This document shows positions 24,209 through 32,291 of a DNA stretch of 59,726 nt, in pieces (the stretch's first letter is position 1; each line of letters begins with the position of its first letter). The stretch covers positions 1 through 59,726 of the forward strand of contig NZ_JAEQAZ010000036.1 of assembly GCF_016654115.1 (NCBI RefSeq), read 5' to 3'. Origin of the DNA: Streptomyces sp. MBT53 (GTDB lineage: Bacteria > Actinomycetota > Actinomycetes > Streptomycetales > Streptomycetaceae). The position numbers and the translations under genes were made by a program. Under the pieces are notes generated by a model. It did no database searches, was not told where the DNA came from, and worked only from the letters and a program-made list of their open reading frames with translations.

Positions 24209-24297
24209 CAGCCCGGAGACATTCACGTGTCTCGTTGCACCAGGACGACGACGCCGGCTGTGTTCCGAGCGACGGGTGGCGGCCCAATAACGTGGAC

Positions 24298-24325
24298 TCC
24301 GTACGGGAGTTGATCCCCGTACGGA
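24298..24325. repeat. Perfect 10-bp inverted repeat
   Basis: TCCGTACGGG and CCCGTACGGA flank an 8-nt spacer, about 50 bp before the ATG at 24376. It could be an operator or mRNA hairpin for that gene. The rest of 23961-24375 shows nothing else recognisable. Confidence 0.45.
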
Positions 24326-24375
24326 ATCTGTTGATCAAAGTGTTGCGGCCGTTGCCGAGCGGATACCTTGCGCAT

Positions 24376-24864
24376 ATGGAAGCGAGTCTGCGGCGGACGA
24401 TCGACCAGGTAACGGCGTGCGGTGAGGGCGATCCCGTATGGGACGCTGCCGTACGCCGGGCTGCGCGGCTCATCGCCCGAAGGTGGCCAGCCGAGGACCC
24501 TACTGCGGTTCCTACCTGGTCCCTCCAGACCTTGGCGCTGTTCCTCTACGTGCTCGACCGCGAGGAGCGGCTTGATGATCTAGCGGCCCGCGATGCGGTC
24601 ACGCCGTACGTGCGAACCACGGGCGCCGATTACCTGCATACCAAGGACGCCGCCACTGCCGCGTGCGAGCTGTTCGCCGAGCGGCTGCCCCCTCACGAGG
24701 GCAGCCCGCTCAACCGTCTGATCGCCTCGCTGACGACGACCCCCGAGTCCTTCGAGGTGCCGGACCTGCCAGCGATGTGGACCCCGGACTTCCGGATGCC
24801 GCTGATGCTCGCTCTGGAGTGGCTGGGGTACCTCGGCCTCCGGGAACGCACACAACCGGTATAG
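24376..24864 (+). CDS. Hypothetical protein
   Basis: A 162-residue, largely helical soluble protein (MEASLRRTIDQVTACGEGD at the start; WSLQTLALFLYVLDREERLD in the middle; FRMPLMLALEWLGYLG at the end). I do not recognise its family. The ATG at 24376 gives the best start; an upstream GTG at 24235 would include the 24298-24325 inverted repeat. It converges on the DUF6082 gene. Confidence 0.5.
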   Translation: MEASLRRTIDQVTACGEGDPVWDAAVRRAARLIARRWPAEDPTAVPTWSLQTLALFLYVLDREERLDDLAARDAVTPYVRTTGADYLHTKDAATAACELFAERLPPHEGSPLNRLIASLTTTPESFEVPDLPAMWTPDFRMPLMLALEWLGYLGLRERTQPV

Positions 24865-24902
24865 ATGGTGCTTCAGTGCCTGGTGCAGCATCAGGAGGAC
24901 GG

Positions 24903-25388
24903 CTACTGGCCGCGGGCCTGTGCGGTACCCGTGCCGAGCGTCGGCAGAACGGTTCCCGTTTCGTCCTGGTAGGCCGCCTCCATCAGCGCGTGGAAGCGAC
25001 GACCGCGTTCATCGCCGGCCGCGCGAGCCCGTTCTTCCCTCACTCGGACCCACCACTCCAGGCCCTCTGGCGCGGCGAACAGGGCACACGCCGCACCATG
25101 CACACCGTCGGCCGACAACGCACCGACGCGGTACAGCGCCTCCCAGGCGGAGACCCATGCGTTGCGGTGCACGTGGAGGCGGCGTTCGCCGGGGTCGAGC
25201 GGTGTCAGGCTGCCCCAGATCGCTCGGAGTCCGGGACGCTCGACCTGGGCGGCGAGCAGCTGCTGGTGTATCCGCGCGCTTTCCAGCACGGTTCGGTCCC
25301 GATGTCGTCGCTCGCTGAGGACCAGGTGGGCGATGCCCGTGCCCGCGATGGTGAGCAACGCGGCGGTCGTCACGCGGTTGCCGCGCAT
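24903..25388 (-). CDS. DUF6082 family protein, single anchor
   Basis: A 161-residue protein with one N-terminal hydrophobic segment (VTTAALLTIAGTGIAHLVL) and a soluble DUF6082-type region (RTVLESARIHQQLLAAQVE; NAWVSAWEALYRVGAL; RGRRFHALMEAAYQD). Function unknown. It overlaps the end of the upstream Scr1-like gene by 19 nt and has GGAAG before its ATG. It is a shorter relative of the protein at 8210-8944. Confidence 0.7.
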   Translation of the reverse strand: MRGNRVTTAALLTIAGTGIAHLVLSERRHRDRTVLESARIHQQLLAAQVERPGLRAIWGSLTPLDPGERRLHVHRNAWVSAWEALYRVGALSADGVHGAACALFAAPEGLEWWVRVREERARAAGDERGRRFHALMEAAYQDETGTVLPTLGTGTAQARGQ

Positions 25389-26020
25389 GGGAGATCACTT
25401 CCTTCCCTGATGTCGGTCCGGCCCGCGGGCGTGGGTTCGAGTGTGCTCAGGAGCCCGGCCAGGTGTTGAGAGGCCGGGCATCCGGTGATGGCGAGTCGAT
25501 GGAGACGGGCGAACGCGGCGGTGTAACGGGACGTCTGCTCACGGTGCTCAAGGACGAGTGGCACCGGGGTGACAGGGAGGACGACCTGGCGGCTGTCGAT
25601 GATCACGAAGGGCTCCATGGGGAGTTCCTCCGGCGTGCGGGCCGCGTGCAAGGGAATCAGCGACACGGAGTGGTTCGTCGCTGGGTGGACGACTCCCAGC
25701 AGATGGCTGATCTGGGCACACATCACGTCGTGCCCTCCGACCTGGTGGTGGAGCACCGATTCCTCAAGCACGAACGTGACGGGTAAGCCGCTCGGAAGAA
25801 CGGCCTCGTCATGACCGCACTCCCGGGCGAGCGGATAGGAACGAACGGCCTCCCGGTACCCGTAGACCTGCAAGGGCCCCGGTACCAGAGTGGAGGCGTA
25901 AATCTGGATGCGCCGTGCCCCATGCCATGGCACTCCCCAGGTGGTGGGCAGGCCCGAAGCTGACGACGGCCTCGCCACGCTCGTGCTCCGGCGGTTCCCG
26001 TGTCGCGCGCTGGCTGTCAT
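25370..26020 (-). pseudogene. Scr1/DUF5753-like regulator lacking its HTH
   Basis: From about residue 35 the product is the DUF5753/Scr1 effector domain: IQIYASTLVPGPLQVYGYRE, LEESVLHHQVGGHDVMCAQI, HLLGVVHPATNHSVSLIPLH and EPFVIIDSRQVVLPVT. Family proteins normally have an N-terminal XRE helix-turn-helix of about 70 residues. Here the preceding ~35 residues are unrelated and no HTH is found upstream on this strand. The gene therefore seems 5-prime truncated. It may still give a short product, or be a relic left when the ABC operon inserted next to it. Confidence 0.55.
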
Positions 26021-26122
26021 CGCGACCGCTGTCCGTCAGGGCCAGGCGGGCCGGGCTTCCACTTGTCTCGTACGACGTCGTCTCTGCTCATCTCTGGAGC
26101 CTTCTCGGTGGTGGGGAATCGT

Positions 26123-28096
26123 TCAGAACAGGGCTGGCTGGTTCAGCGGCACGTTCTCTTCGGAGTCGGCCGGGGCGGGTACGCGGCCGGCGCGTTCGTT
26201 TTGTAGATCCCACAGTTCTCGGAACAAGCCGTCGTGCTGGGCCAGCAGTTCGTCGGGGGTGCCCTGCTGGATCACACGCCCCTTGTCCAAGACAACGACG
26301 CGGTCCGCGACGGTGACGTTGGTGAGCCTGTGCGTGACCAGGACGACCGCGCGGTCGGCAGCGAGGCGGCGCAGGCCGGTGAAGATGCGGTGCTCGGCCC
26401 TGGGGTCGAGGGCGGCGGTCGGTTCGTCCAGGACGAGCAGTCCGGCTGGTCTGTGGAAGGCGCGGGCGAGTGCGATCCTCTGCCACTGCCCGCCGGACAG
26501 TTCCTGTCCTCCCCACCATTCCTTGGCCAGCAGGGTGTTGAGGCCGCTACGCAGCTCGTCGATGACCTCGTCCGCGCCTGCGGCATGCGCTGCGGCATGC
26601 ACCGCGACGTCCCCGTCCTCGGTGGCCTGGCCGAGGTTAATATTCTCCCTCGCTGACAGGGGCCAGTTCGCGTAGGACTGCGGTACGACGGCGACACGTG
26701 CCCAGGTGGCGTGCGCGTCCAGGTCCCTGGTGTCGGTGCCGTCCCAGGTGACGGCTCCTCCGTGATCGGGAAGGTAGAGAGCCGAAAGGATCTTGCTGAG
26801 GGTGGTCTTGCCGGATCCGTTCTCGCCCACCAGTGCGACGACTTCGCCGCGCCGGACTTCCAGGGAGACGTCGTCGAGGGCGGGGCGGTCGGCACTCGGG
26901 TACTGGAAGGTGATGTTCTCGGCGCGTACGACGGTTGGCGCGGCCGGCGCCTGAGGGCCTCGGCCGATGCGGTGTCCGCCGGCCTCGTCGATGAAGTCCG
27001 CCCAGTCGTCCAAGTACATGCCGGTACGGAAGAGTTGGGCTCCGTAGCCGACGATCCCGTCCAGTCCGGCGCTGACTCGGCTCAGCGCGAGGAACGCGGT
27101 GCCGAGAGCGGCGACCGAGATCTGCCCGGCGGACACGAGCAGCGCCAGGGCCACCCACACGACGGCGTGGGCGAGGCCTCCCGCGGCCCCACCCACGAGG
27201 GAGATTCTCGCGGAGCGCCAGGTGGCCTGGTCGGTCATCGCGTCGATCCGCGCTCCGGCCGTGCGGTACTTGTCGAGCAGGAACGGTGCCATGGTGCCGG
27301 AGCGGATCTGGTCGGCGGTCGTCTTGTCGACCATGTACCAGCGCAGCATGCCCAGCAGCCGCCGATCCTTCGACGTGGCGAGCGACGCGATGTAGCTGAT
27401 ACGCGCCCCCCTCACGCTGGCCAGGCCCTTCGGCAGGGCCGCCAGGAGGAGAAGCGGCAGAAGGATCGGGTGCACGGCAGTCAAAACACATGCCGAGGCG
27501 ATCAACGATGCCGATGCCGCGAGGATGTACTGGGCTTGGGTGAGAAGGTCCCTGGAGACCTCTACACCTCGGTCGGCGGCGTCCCAGCGGTCGTTGTATC
27601 CGGGGTTGTCGTACGCGGCCAGTTCCGCCTTGGTCGCCGCGTCGAGGAGTTCGAGTTCGGCCTCCCGGGCGATACGCGGTGCGAGTCGGGCCGACAGCGC
27701 GCTGGAGGCGATGCCGAGCAGGGCACGCAGACCGATGGCGACCGACAGGACGACAAGCGACGGTACGGCGGATCGGAGTTGGTCGCTGCTGATGTTCTGG
27801 GAGGCGATCAGGGGCTTGATCACACCGGTGGTGGCCATCAGCCCGAACGCTTCCAGCACCCCCGAGAGGAGCTGGACGCCGAGCAGGGCAATGACTGCGG
27901 AGCGGTCGACCTGCCAACCCAAGGCAAGGGATCGGCGGATCAGTTGGGGCAGGCGCTGGGCCATCGAGCGGGTGGTGATCGCGTTGGCGGCCTCGATGCG
28001 GCGGTCGCCGGGGATGACGAACCTCAGTTCCTCATCCGACGCCTCCGCCTCGTCGGCCGGCGCGGTCGTGGCAGCGGGCTTCGGAATGGCGGTCAT
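26123..28096 (-). CDS. ABC exporter, fused permease and ATPase
   Basis: A 657-residue half-transporter. The N-terminal ~45 residues are polar; a six-helix membrane domain follows (to about 380; for example SAVIALLGVQLLSGVLEAFG). The nucleotide-binding domain has Walker A GENGSGKTT, signature LSGGQWQRIALARA, Walker B LLVLDEPTAALD and the switch His in VTHR. Proteins of this type export peptides or lipids. It is the last gene of the minus-strand unit with two APH-fold kinases and a 34-residue peptide ORF 55 nt upstream, so peptide export is a reasonable idea (inference). ATG at 28096 with GGAG. Confidence 0.85.
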   Translation of the reverse strand: MTAIPKPAATTAPADEAEASDEELRFVIPGDRRIEAANAITTRSMAQRLPQLIRRSLALGWQVDRSAVIALLGVQLLSGVLEAFGLMATTGVIKPLIASQNISSDQLRSAVPSLVVLSVAIGLRALLGIASSALSARLAPRIAREAELELLDAATKAELAAYDNPGYNDRWDAADRGVEVSRDLLTQAQYILAASASLIASACVLTAVHPILLPLLLLAALPKGLASVRGARISYIASLATSKDRRLLGMLRWYMVDKTTADQIRSGTMAPFLLDKYRTAGARIDAMTDQATWRSARISLVGGAAGGLAHAVVWVALALLVSAGQISVAALGTAFLALSRVSAGLDGIVGYGAQLFRTGMYLDDWADFIDEAGGHRIGRGPQAPAAPTVVRAENITFQYPSADRPALDDVSLEVRRGEVVALVGENGSGKTTLSKILSALYLPDHGGAVTWDGTDTRDLDAHATWARVAVVPQSYANWPLSARENINLGQATEDGDVAVHAAAHAAGADEVIDELRSGLNTLLAKEWWGGQELSGGQWQRIALARAFHRPAGLLVLDEPTAALDPRAEHRIFTGLRRLAADRAVVLVTHRLTNVTVADRVVVLDKGRVIQQGTPDELLAQHDGLFRELWDLQNERAGRVPAPADSEENVPLNQPALF

Positions 28097-28151
28097 CAAC
28101 TCCAGCCCTCCACCGACACGCGGTGCCTAGCCCGAATATCGTCGATGCTGA

Positions 28152-28256
28152 TCACTGTTCGATACGCCAAGATGTCCCCCTGTATGCCGTACGCGGTTGA
28201 GGTTGGCGCTCAACGCCCTTTGGATGCATCACAGTTGAAAGCAGCGGGTTGTTCAT
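28152..28256 (-). CDS. 34-residue peptide ORF, possible RiPP precursor
   Basis: An ATG at 28256 overlaps the APH stop (ATGA) and has a perfect GGAGG 6 nt upstream (28263-28267). The peptide begins MNNPLLSTVMHPKG and ends RGTSWRIEQ; it has no Cys, four Ser/Thr in the first part and after the middle, and is rich in Arg, Gln and Pro. It sits between genes for an APH-fold kinase and an ABC exporter. Short coupled ORFs with kinases and exporters occur in RiPP pathways. I know of no family for this peptide, and it could instead be a translated leader for the ABC gene. Confidence 0.5.
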   Translation of the reverse strand: MNNPLLSTVMHPKGVERQPQPRTAYRGTSWRIEQ

Positions 28257-29308
28257 GAGGTGCCTCCGCTCGCCCCAAGGGCGGCGAGTTCGTCTTCGAG
28301 GCCCTCAAGGTCACCGAGCAGGCGGCTGATGGCGGTCTGACGCTCGCTCCAGTACCGCTTCAGATCCACCTCCGCCTCCCGAGGCAGGTCGTACTCGGCG
28401 GTGGTGGCGCCGTAGAAGCTGAACAGCATGTACAGCAGCGCGATCCGGGCACAGGCCCGGACCTCTTGAATCGGGAGGCTGGGGTGCTCCGAGTGGTAGG
28501 CGCTCACCATGGCCAAAGCGCAGGCGGTCCACTCGGTGCTGGTCGCGACCGTGCGTGGGTCGAACGCCGCTCGCCCCAGCTCCCAGGCCGGCGTCGCGCT
28601 GGCGCAGCGGAAGTCGATGATGCCCGTGACGGCATCGGCGAGGGTAATCACGTTGGTGCGGGTGAGATCCGCGTGCAGCGCCTGTTCCACCAGTGTCTCG
28701 GGCAGATGCCCCCGTAGCCCGGCAGCGTGGGTGCGCAGGTCAGCACGCCGCTGGTCGAGGTCGACACGCAGTTGGTCAAGACGGTCGTGACCTTGCCGTA
28801 TGGCCCTGGCCATCACGGTGTCGCACTTCGCTACCGCGCTCTCGACGGATGCCGTCCGCCAGCGGGTGTGCTGCACGCGCTTGGGCAGCGGGTACGCGGC
28901 GAGCGCACGGTGCATGCGCCCCATGACGACGCCGAGGTTTTCGGCGAGAGGGACCGTCATCGCCGATGTAGCCACCCGGCCGGGAGCTTCGTCGACCACG
29001 GCCCACGCGTTGTTTTCCGCGATGGTGAGCAGCTTGTCGTCGACGTCGGGCCACACACGTGGAACGGGGAGTTTCGCGGCCCGGCAGTACTCCGCCATGT
29101 CCCACGCGTTGCGCACTTCGTCCAGGTCGGCCATCGCCGGGTACTGCTTGACGAACAACCGCAGCCCGTCGACGGTGAGGACCCGCCTGTTGATCGTGTC
29201 CGTGCCCATGTGCACCGGCTCGACGACATCGGCGACGAGCCCGTACCGGTCCTCCAGCACGTTAGCGGTTAGCTGCTCGCCCCATCCTGCTCCGTTCATC
29301 TGGATCAC
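28253..29308 (-). CDS. APH-fold phosphotransferase 1
   Basis: A 351-residue kinase-like protein of the aminoglycoside/homoserine kinase fold. Lys-containing strand DGLRLFVKQYP, catalytic loop LHADLTRTNVITLADA (HxDxxxxN) and metal-binding Asp in TGIIDFRCASA are all present. Substrate unknown. The GTG at 29308 overlaps the upstream stop (GTGA). It has a paralogue at 29697-30590 in the same operon. APH-like kinases act in drug modification and also as partners in thioamitide and class V lanthipeptide pathways. Confidence 0.8.
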   Translation of the reverse strand: MIQMNGAGWGEQLTANVLEDRYGLVADVVEPVHMGTDTINRRVLTVDGLRLFVKQYPAMADLDEVRNAWDMAEYCRAAKLPVPRVWPDVDDKLLTIAENNAWAVVDEAPGRVATSAMTVPLAENLGVVMGRMHRALAAYPLPKRVQHTRWRTASVESAVAKCDTVMARAIRQGHDRLDQLRVDLDQRRADLRTHAAGLRGHLPETLVEQALHADLTRTNVITLADAVTGIIDFRCASATPAWELGRAAFDPRTVATSTEWTACALAMVSAYHSEHPSLPIQEVRACARIALLYMLFSFYGATTAEYDLPREAEVDLKRYWSERQTAISRLLGDLEGLEDELAALGASGGTS

Positions 29309-29700
29309 CAGCTTTCGTGTGCGGAGGGGCGGCCGGCCGTGAGGACGCTGAACGTGTTGTCCACCGTGAGCACTCCGCTGCGGGTGAGGGGGGTGACTGC
29401 GTTGGTGACGGCCAGCTCGAAGGCGTCGCGGTGATCACCGTGACGGAGTTGCGGCCTGTGGGCGGTGTCGAGCGGAGGGTTGAACATTGCTTCGGCCTCG
29501 GTACGCCTCCCTGGCTCGACACCGACCCCGAGCAGTTCGTCGAAGGACGGCAGCGGCGCGCGACCAACTCGTCCCGGCCCGCTGTCGATGTCCACGAGGC
29601 GGCGCACACTGCCTGTGGGCGCCGCCTGATCGAAAAGGGCGACAGGGATACCTGGGCGAGTCCATCGGTAATAGGCGGAGGTGCTGGCGAAGGCGTTCAC
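29305..29700 (-). CDS. Hypothetical protein between two APH kinases
   Basis: A 131-residue protein (start GTG 29700 overlapping the APH stop as GTGA; 29718 is an alternative). Visible parts: NAFASTSAYYRWTRPGIPVA near the start, APLPSFDELLGVGVEPGRR in the middle, and NAVTPLTRSGVLTVDNTFS near the end. No membrane segment, and no family I recognise. Its fixed place between two kinases suggests it works with them. Confidence 0.55.
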   Translation of the reverse strand: MNAFASTSAYYRWTRPGIPVALFDQAAPTGSVRRLVDIDSGPGRVGRAPLPSFDELLGVGVEPGRRTEAEAMFNPPLDTAHRPQLRHGDHRDAFELAVTNAVTPLTRSGVLTVDNTFSVLTAGRPSAHESW

Positions 29701-30590
29701 GCACGCCACCCGCCCCACACACGCTTGCCGCTCTCCAGGCGCAGGTTCTCCAACATTGTCTGCGCTTCGTCGATCAGGCCGATGTCACGGTGCTGGCTCC
29801 CCCAGGACAGCGAGTCCAGAGCGTCCAGCGCGGCGTACGCCCGGCACGCGGCCTGTTCCTCCTCGGTCAGGCGACGGCCGTACCCGTGGTGGAAAGCGGC
29901 GTCGAGGTCGGGATGGTGGTGCAGGATCCGATATCGCAAACGGCTCATGTCCCGATAGGCGGCAGGTCGGAGTTCGGCTCGCTCGAAGTCGATGACCCGC
30001 AGCAGTTGTTCGGTCTCCTCCCACATCCAGTTCTTGGGCATGTAGTCGCCGTGGCTGGCCACCCGGGGCAGGCGCGGCGGCGTGTGTCGGGTGAGCGAGC
30101 GCACCAGCGCGACGTCGTGTTCCGGTGCGTACGCCGCGGTGCGGTCCAGGAGATCGTTGACCGCCTGCCCCCACTCCTCCTCTGCCGATTCCGATGTCGG
30201 CCCGTCGCCTGCCGCGGCGTGAAGCCGGGCGAGCAGTTCACCGGCCTGTGCGTACGCCTTGCGTTGCTGCTCAGTCGGCAGACGCAGTCGGTCGAGAGTG
30301 AGCCCGGCGACGGCGGTGACCAGGATGGTGCGCGCCTCCCCGTTCGCCGCGACCAGTTCCGGAGCGCGGCCCGCGCCGAGGGCTACCGTCCATTTCCGGT
30401 ACGCGTCGACCTCGCGCCTGTGAAGTTTGGGGCCCACGTGCTGCTTGGCGAACCACCGTTCGCCGCCAGTGCCGTTGACCTCCCACAGGGACGGCCGCAT
30501 ATCGCCGGGCCGAGGGTGTTCCGCGACCACGTCGTACGTGTCGGCCACTGACCCCACCAACTGGCGGAGTGCGCTGGGCATGTCGGTCAC
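29697..30590 (-). CDS. APH-fold phosphotransferase 2
   Basis: A 297-residue APH-fold kinase. ATP-site strand ERWFAKQHVGPK, catalytic loop ASHGDYMPKNWMWEE (HGDxxxxN) and the Asp of LLRVIDFERAEL are intact. It is the first gene of the minus-strand unit ending in the ABC exporter. The GTG at 30590 (MTDMPS) has AAGGG upstream; the longer frame from 30692 lacks a ribosome binding site. Substrate unknown. Confidence 0.78.
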   Translation of the reverse strand: MTDMPSALRQLVGSVADTYDVVAEHPRPGDMRPSLWEVNGTGGERWFAKQHVGPKLHRREVDAYRKWTVALGAGRAPELVAANGEARTILVTAVAGLTLDRLRLPTEQQRKAYAQAGELLARLHAAAGDGPTSESAEEEWGQAVNDLLDRTAAYAPEHDVALVRSLTRHTPPRLPRVASHGDYMPKNWMWEETEQLLRVIDFERAELRPAAYRDMSRLRYRILHHHPDLDAAFHHGYGRRLTEEEQAACRAYAALDALDSLSWGSQHRDIGLIDEAQTMLENLRLESGKRVWGGWRA

Positions 30591-30636
30591 GTTGGTGCGC
30601 CCTTCCGTTCGCCGAGCCATCCAGCCGTGCCACAAG

Positions 30637-30648
30637 AAGTGACCACTT
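30637..30648. promoter_or_regulatory. Short palindrome before the APH/ABC operon
   Basis: AAGTG-AC-CACTT, a perfect 12-bp palindrome about 47 bp upstream of the GTG at 30590. It is a candidate operator for the kinase/peptide/ABC unit. Confidence 0.35.
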
Positions 30649-30786
30649 GGATACGTTCGGTGGTGTGCATGTGCGGGTGGGTAGCTTGCCAAGAGCCACT
30701 GACAATGCGTTCTGACCTGGACGTCTGCACGCCGTGACGAGATGGACCGTGCCTGAAGCCCTCTCGGTGAGGGGCTCGCCGGGCAC

Positions 30787-30820
30787 CCCGCACCTCCAAC
30801 CGAGCGTCACGAGGTGCGGG
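30787..30820. terminator. Hairpin terminator after the GS-like gene
   Basis: CCCGCACCTC and GAGGTGCGGG form a perfect 10-bp stem with a 14-nt loop, 47 bp beyond the stop of the glutamine-synthetase-like gene on the minus strand. Confidence 0.65.
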
Positions 30821-30866
30821 TCTTTGCCCATCGAAGGCTGTAGATCCTTTGGGGAAAGAGGAGGGC

Positions 30867-32291
30867 TCAGGCGTGCGTCAGCCACCGCTGCCGCTCTCCG
30901 TCGGTGACCACACGCTGGTCGTGGTCGAGTTCCAGTTGGGCCAGGCGGGCATAGTGCTCGACCACATCCATGCCGAAGGCCCTTTCCGCGAAGGCGCCGC
31001 CTTGGAAGGCCGCGAGGGCATGGGCGAGTGTCGGCGGCACAGGCGCGCCGCCTCCGCTGTAGGCGTTTCCGGTCTCCCCCGGGCCGAGGGTGAGCTTCTG
31101 TTCGATGCCGTGGTCGATGGCCGCCAGGACAGCGGCGAGGGCCAGATACGGGTTGGCGTCCGCGCCCGGCACGCGGATCTCCAAGTGCAGGCCGTCACCG
31201 TGGCCGACGACGCGAATAGCGCATGTCCGGTTGTCGTGGCCCCAGCTGAACGTGGTCGGCGCGCATGCGCTGGGCGTGAACCGCTTGTAGGAGTTGACGT
31301 TCGGCGCGTACATCGGACCCAGCTCCGGCAATCCGTCGAGCAGGCCCGCGATGGCATACCGACCCACCTGGGACAGTCCGCCGTTGGGCTCGTTCAGTTG
31401 GCTGATGCCCTTCGACCACAGCGATACATGCAGGTGCAGGCCATTGGCCCAACCCGTCTCCGGGGCTGCCATGAACGTGGGCGCCAGACCCGTTCGTGAC
31501 CCCAGGGTGCGCACCGCGTGCTTGAACAGCGGGTGCCGGTCGCAGGCGGTGAGCGCGGACCCGTACGGGAAGGTCACCTCGACCTGGCCAGGTCCCGCCT
31601 CGGTCTTGATCGCTTCCACCGGCATCCCTGCGCCGGCGAGCGCACGTTGAAGGCGACGGAAGAACCGGGCGGATACCGGATCATGATCGAGGGCGTAGTC
31701 CAGGTTCTCCGTCGTCAACGGATGCAGGCCCTGGAAGCCAGCCTGTTCCGCGTCCGCGTACGTGCCCTTGTAGAGGACGAACTCGGTCTCGATCCCCAGC
31801 TTGGGGTGCAGGCCGTGCCGGGCCAGCCGGGTCAGCTGTTCGTGGAGGATCTGGCGGGGCGCGATGTCGATGGGTGTTCCGTCCTGGTGCACGGCGTCGC
31901 CGAGCACGATGGCGGTGCGCGCCAGCCACGGCACCACGCGCAGGGTCGACAGCGCCGGTTGCACGGACAGGTCCTGATAGCCGGCGTCCCACGAGGTCAG
32001 CGCGAAGCCTTCCACCGGGCTCATGTCGACATCGGTAGCCAGGACGTACGCGCACACCTCGGCGCCGTGATGCGCGACACGCCTGAGGAAGTGATCAGCG
32101 TCGTACCGCTTCCCCTTCAACCGTCCCTGCAGATCGGGGACGGCCAGCAGCACCGTGTCTATCGCGCCCGCCTTGACGAGGTTCCGCAGGTCAGTCAGCG
32201 AGAAGGCCTTTCCGGAGTGCCCATCCGAAGCGGAAGTGGACGCCGTAGCGAGGCGTGCCACGGTGCCGTTGCCGATCACGCTCCCCGTCAT
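30867..32291 (-). CDS. Glutamine-synthetase-like ligase
   Basis: A 474-residue member of the GS superfamily. The N-terminal beta-grasp has DTVLLAVPDLQGRLKGKRYD; metal-site Glu residues lie in LGIETEFVLYKG and GPGQVEVTFPYG; the catalytic core continues with NGLHLHVSLWS, NSYKRFTPSACAPT, and NRTCAIRVVGHG to EIRVPGADANPYLALA. Divergence from housekeeping GlnA points to the gamma-glutamyl-polyamine or -ethanolamine synthetase type, which ligates Glu to an amine. It overlaps the permease stop by one base (TGATG), so uptake and ligation are coupled. The amine is unknown. Confidence 0.82.
   Translation of the reverse strand: MTGSVIGNGTVARLATASTSASDGHSGKAFSLTDLRNLVKAGAIDTVLLAVPDLQGRLKGKRYDADHFLRRVAHHGAEVCAYVLATDVDMSPVEGFALTSWDAGYQDLSVQPALSTLRVVPWLARTAIVLGDAVHQDGTPIDIAPRQILHEQLTRLARHGLHPKLGIETEFVLYKGTYADAEQAGFQGLHPLTTENLDYALDHDPVSARFFRRLQRALAGAGMPVEAIKTEAGPGQVEVTFPYGSALTACDRHPLFKHAVRTLGSRTGLAPTFMAAPETGWANGLHLHVSLWSKGISQLNEPNGGLSQVGRYAIAGLLDGLPELGPMYAPNVNSYKRFTPSACAPTTFSWGHDNRTCAIRVVGHGDGLHLEIRVPGADANPYLALAAVLAAIDHGIEQKLTLGPGETGNAYSGGGAPVPPTLAHALAAFQGGAFAERAFGMDVVEHYARLAQLELDHDQRVVTDGERQRWLTHA

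Noticed and set aside
26711..28258. 515-codon open frame on the + strand
   Set aside because: It is antisense to the ABC exporter, has low-complexity composition and no family motif, whereas the minus strand has all ABC motifs.
29305..29700. The small protein as a HopA1-like RiPP partner of the kinases
   Set aside because: Length and sequence do not show the HopA1-type pattern; kept as hypothetical.
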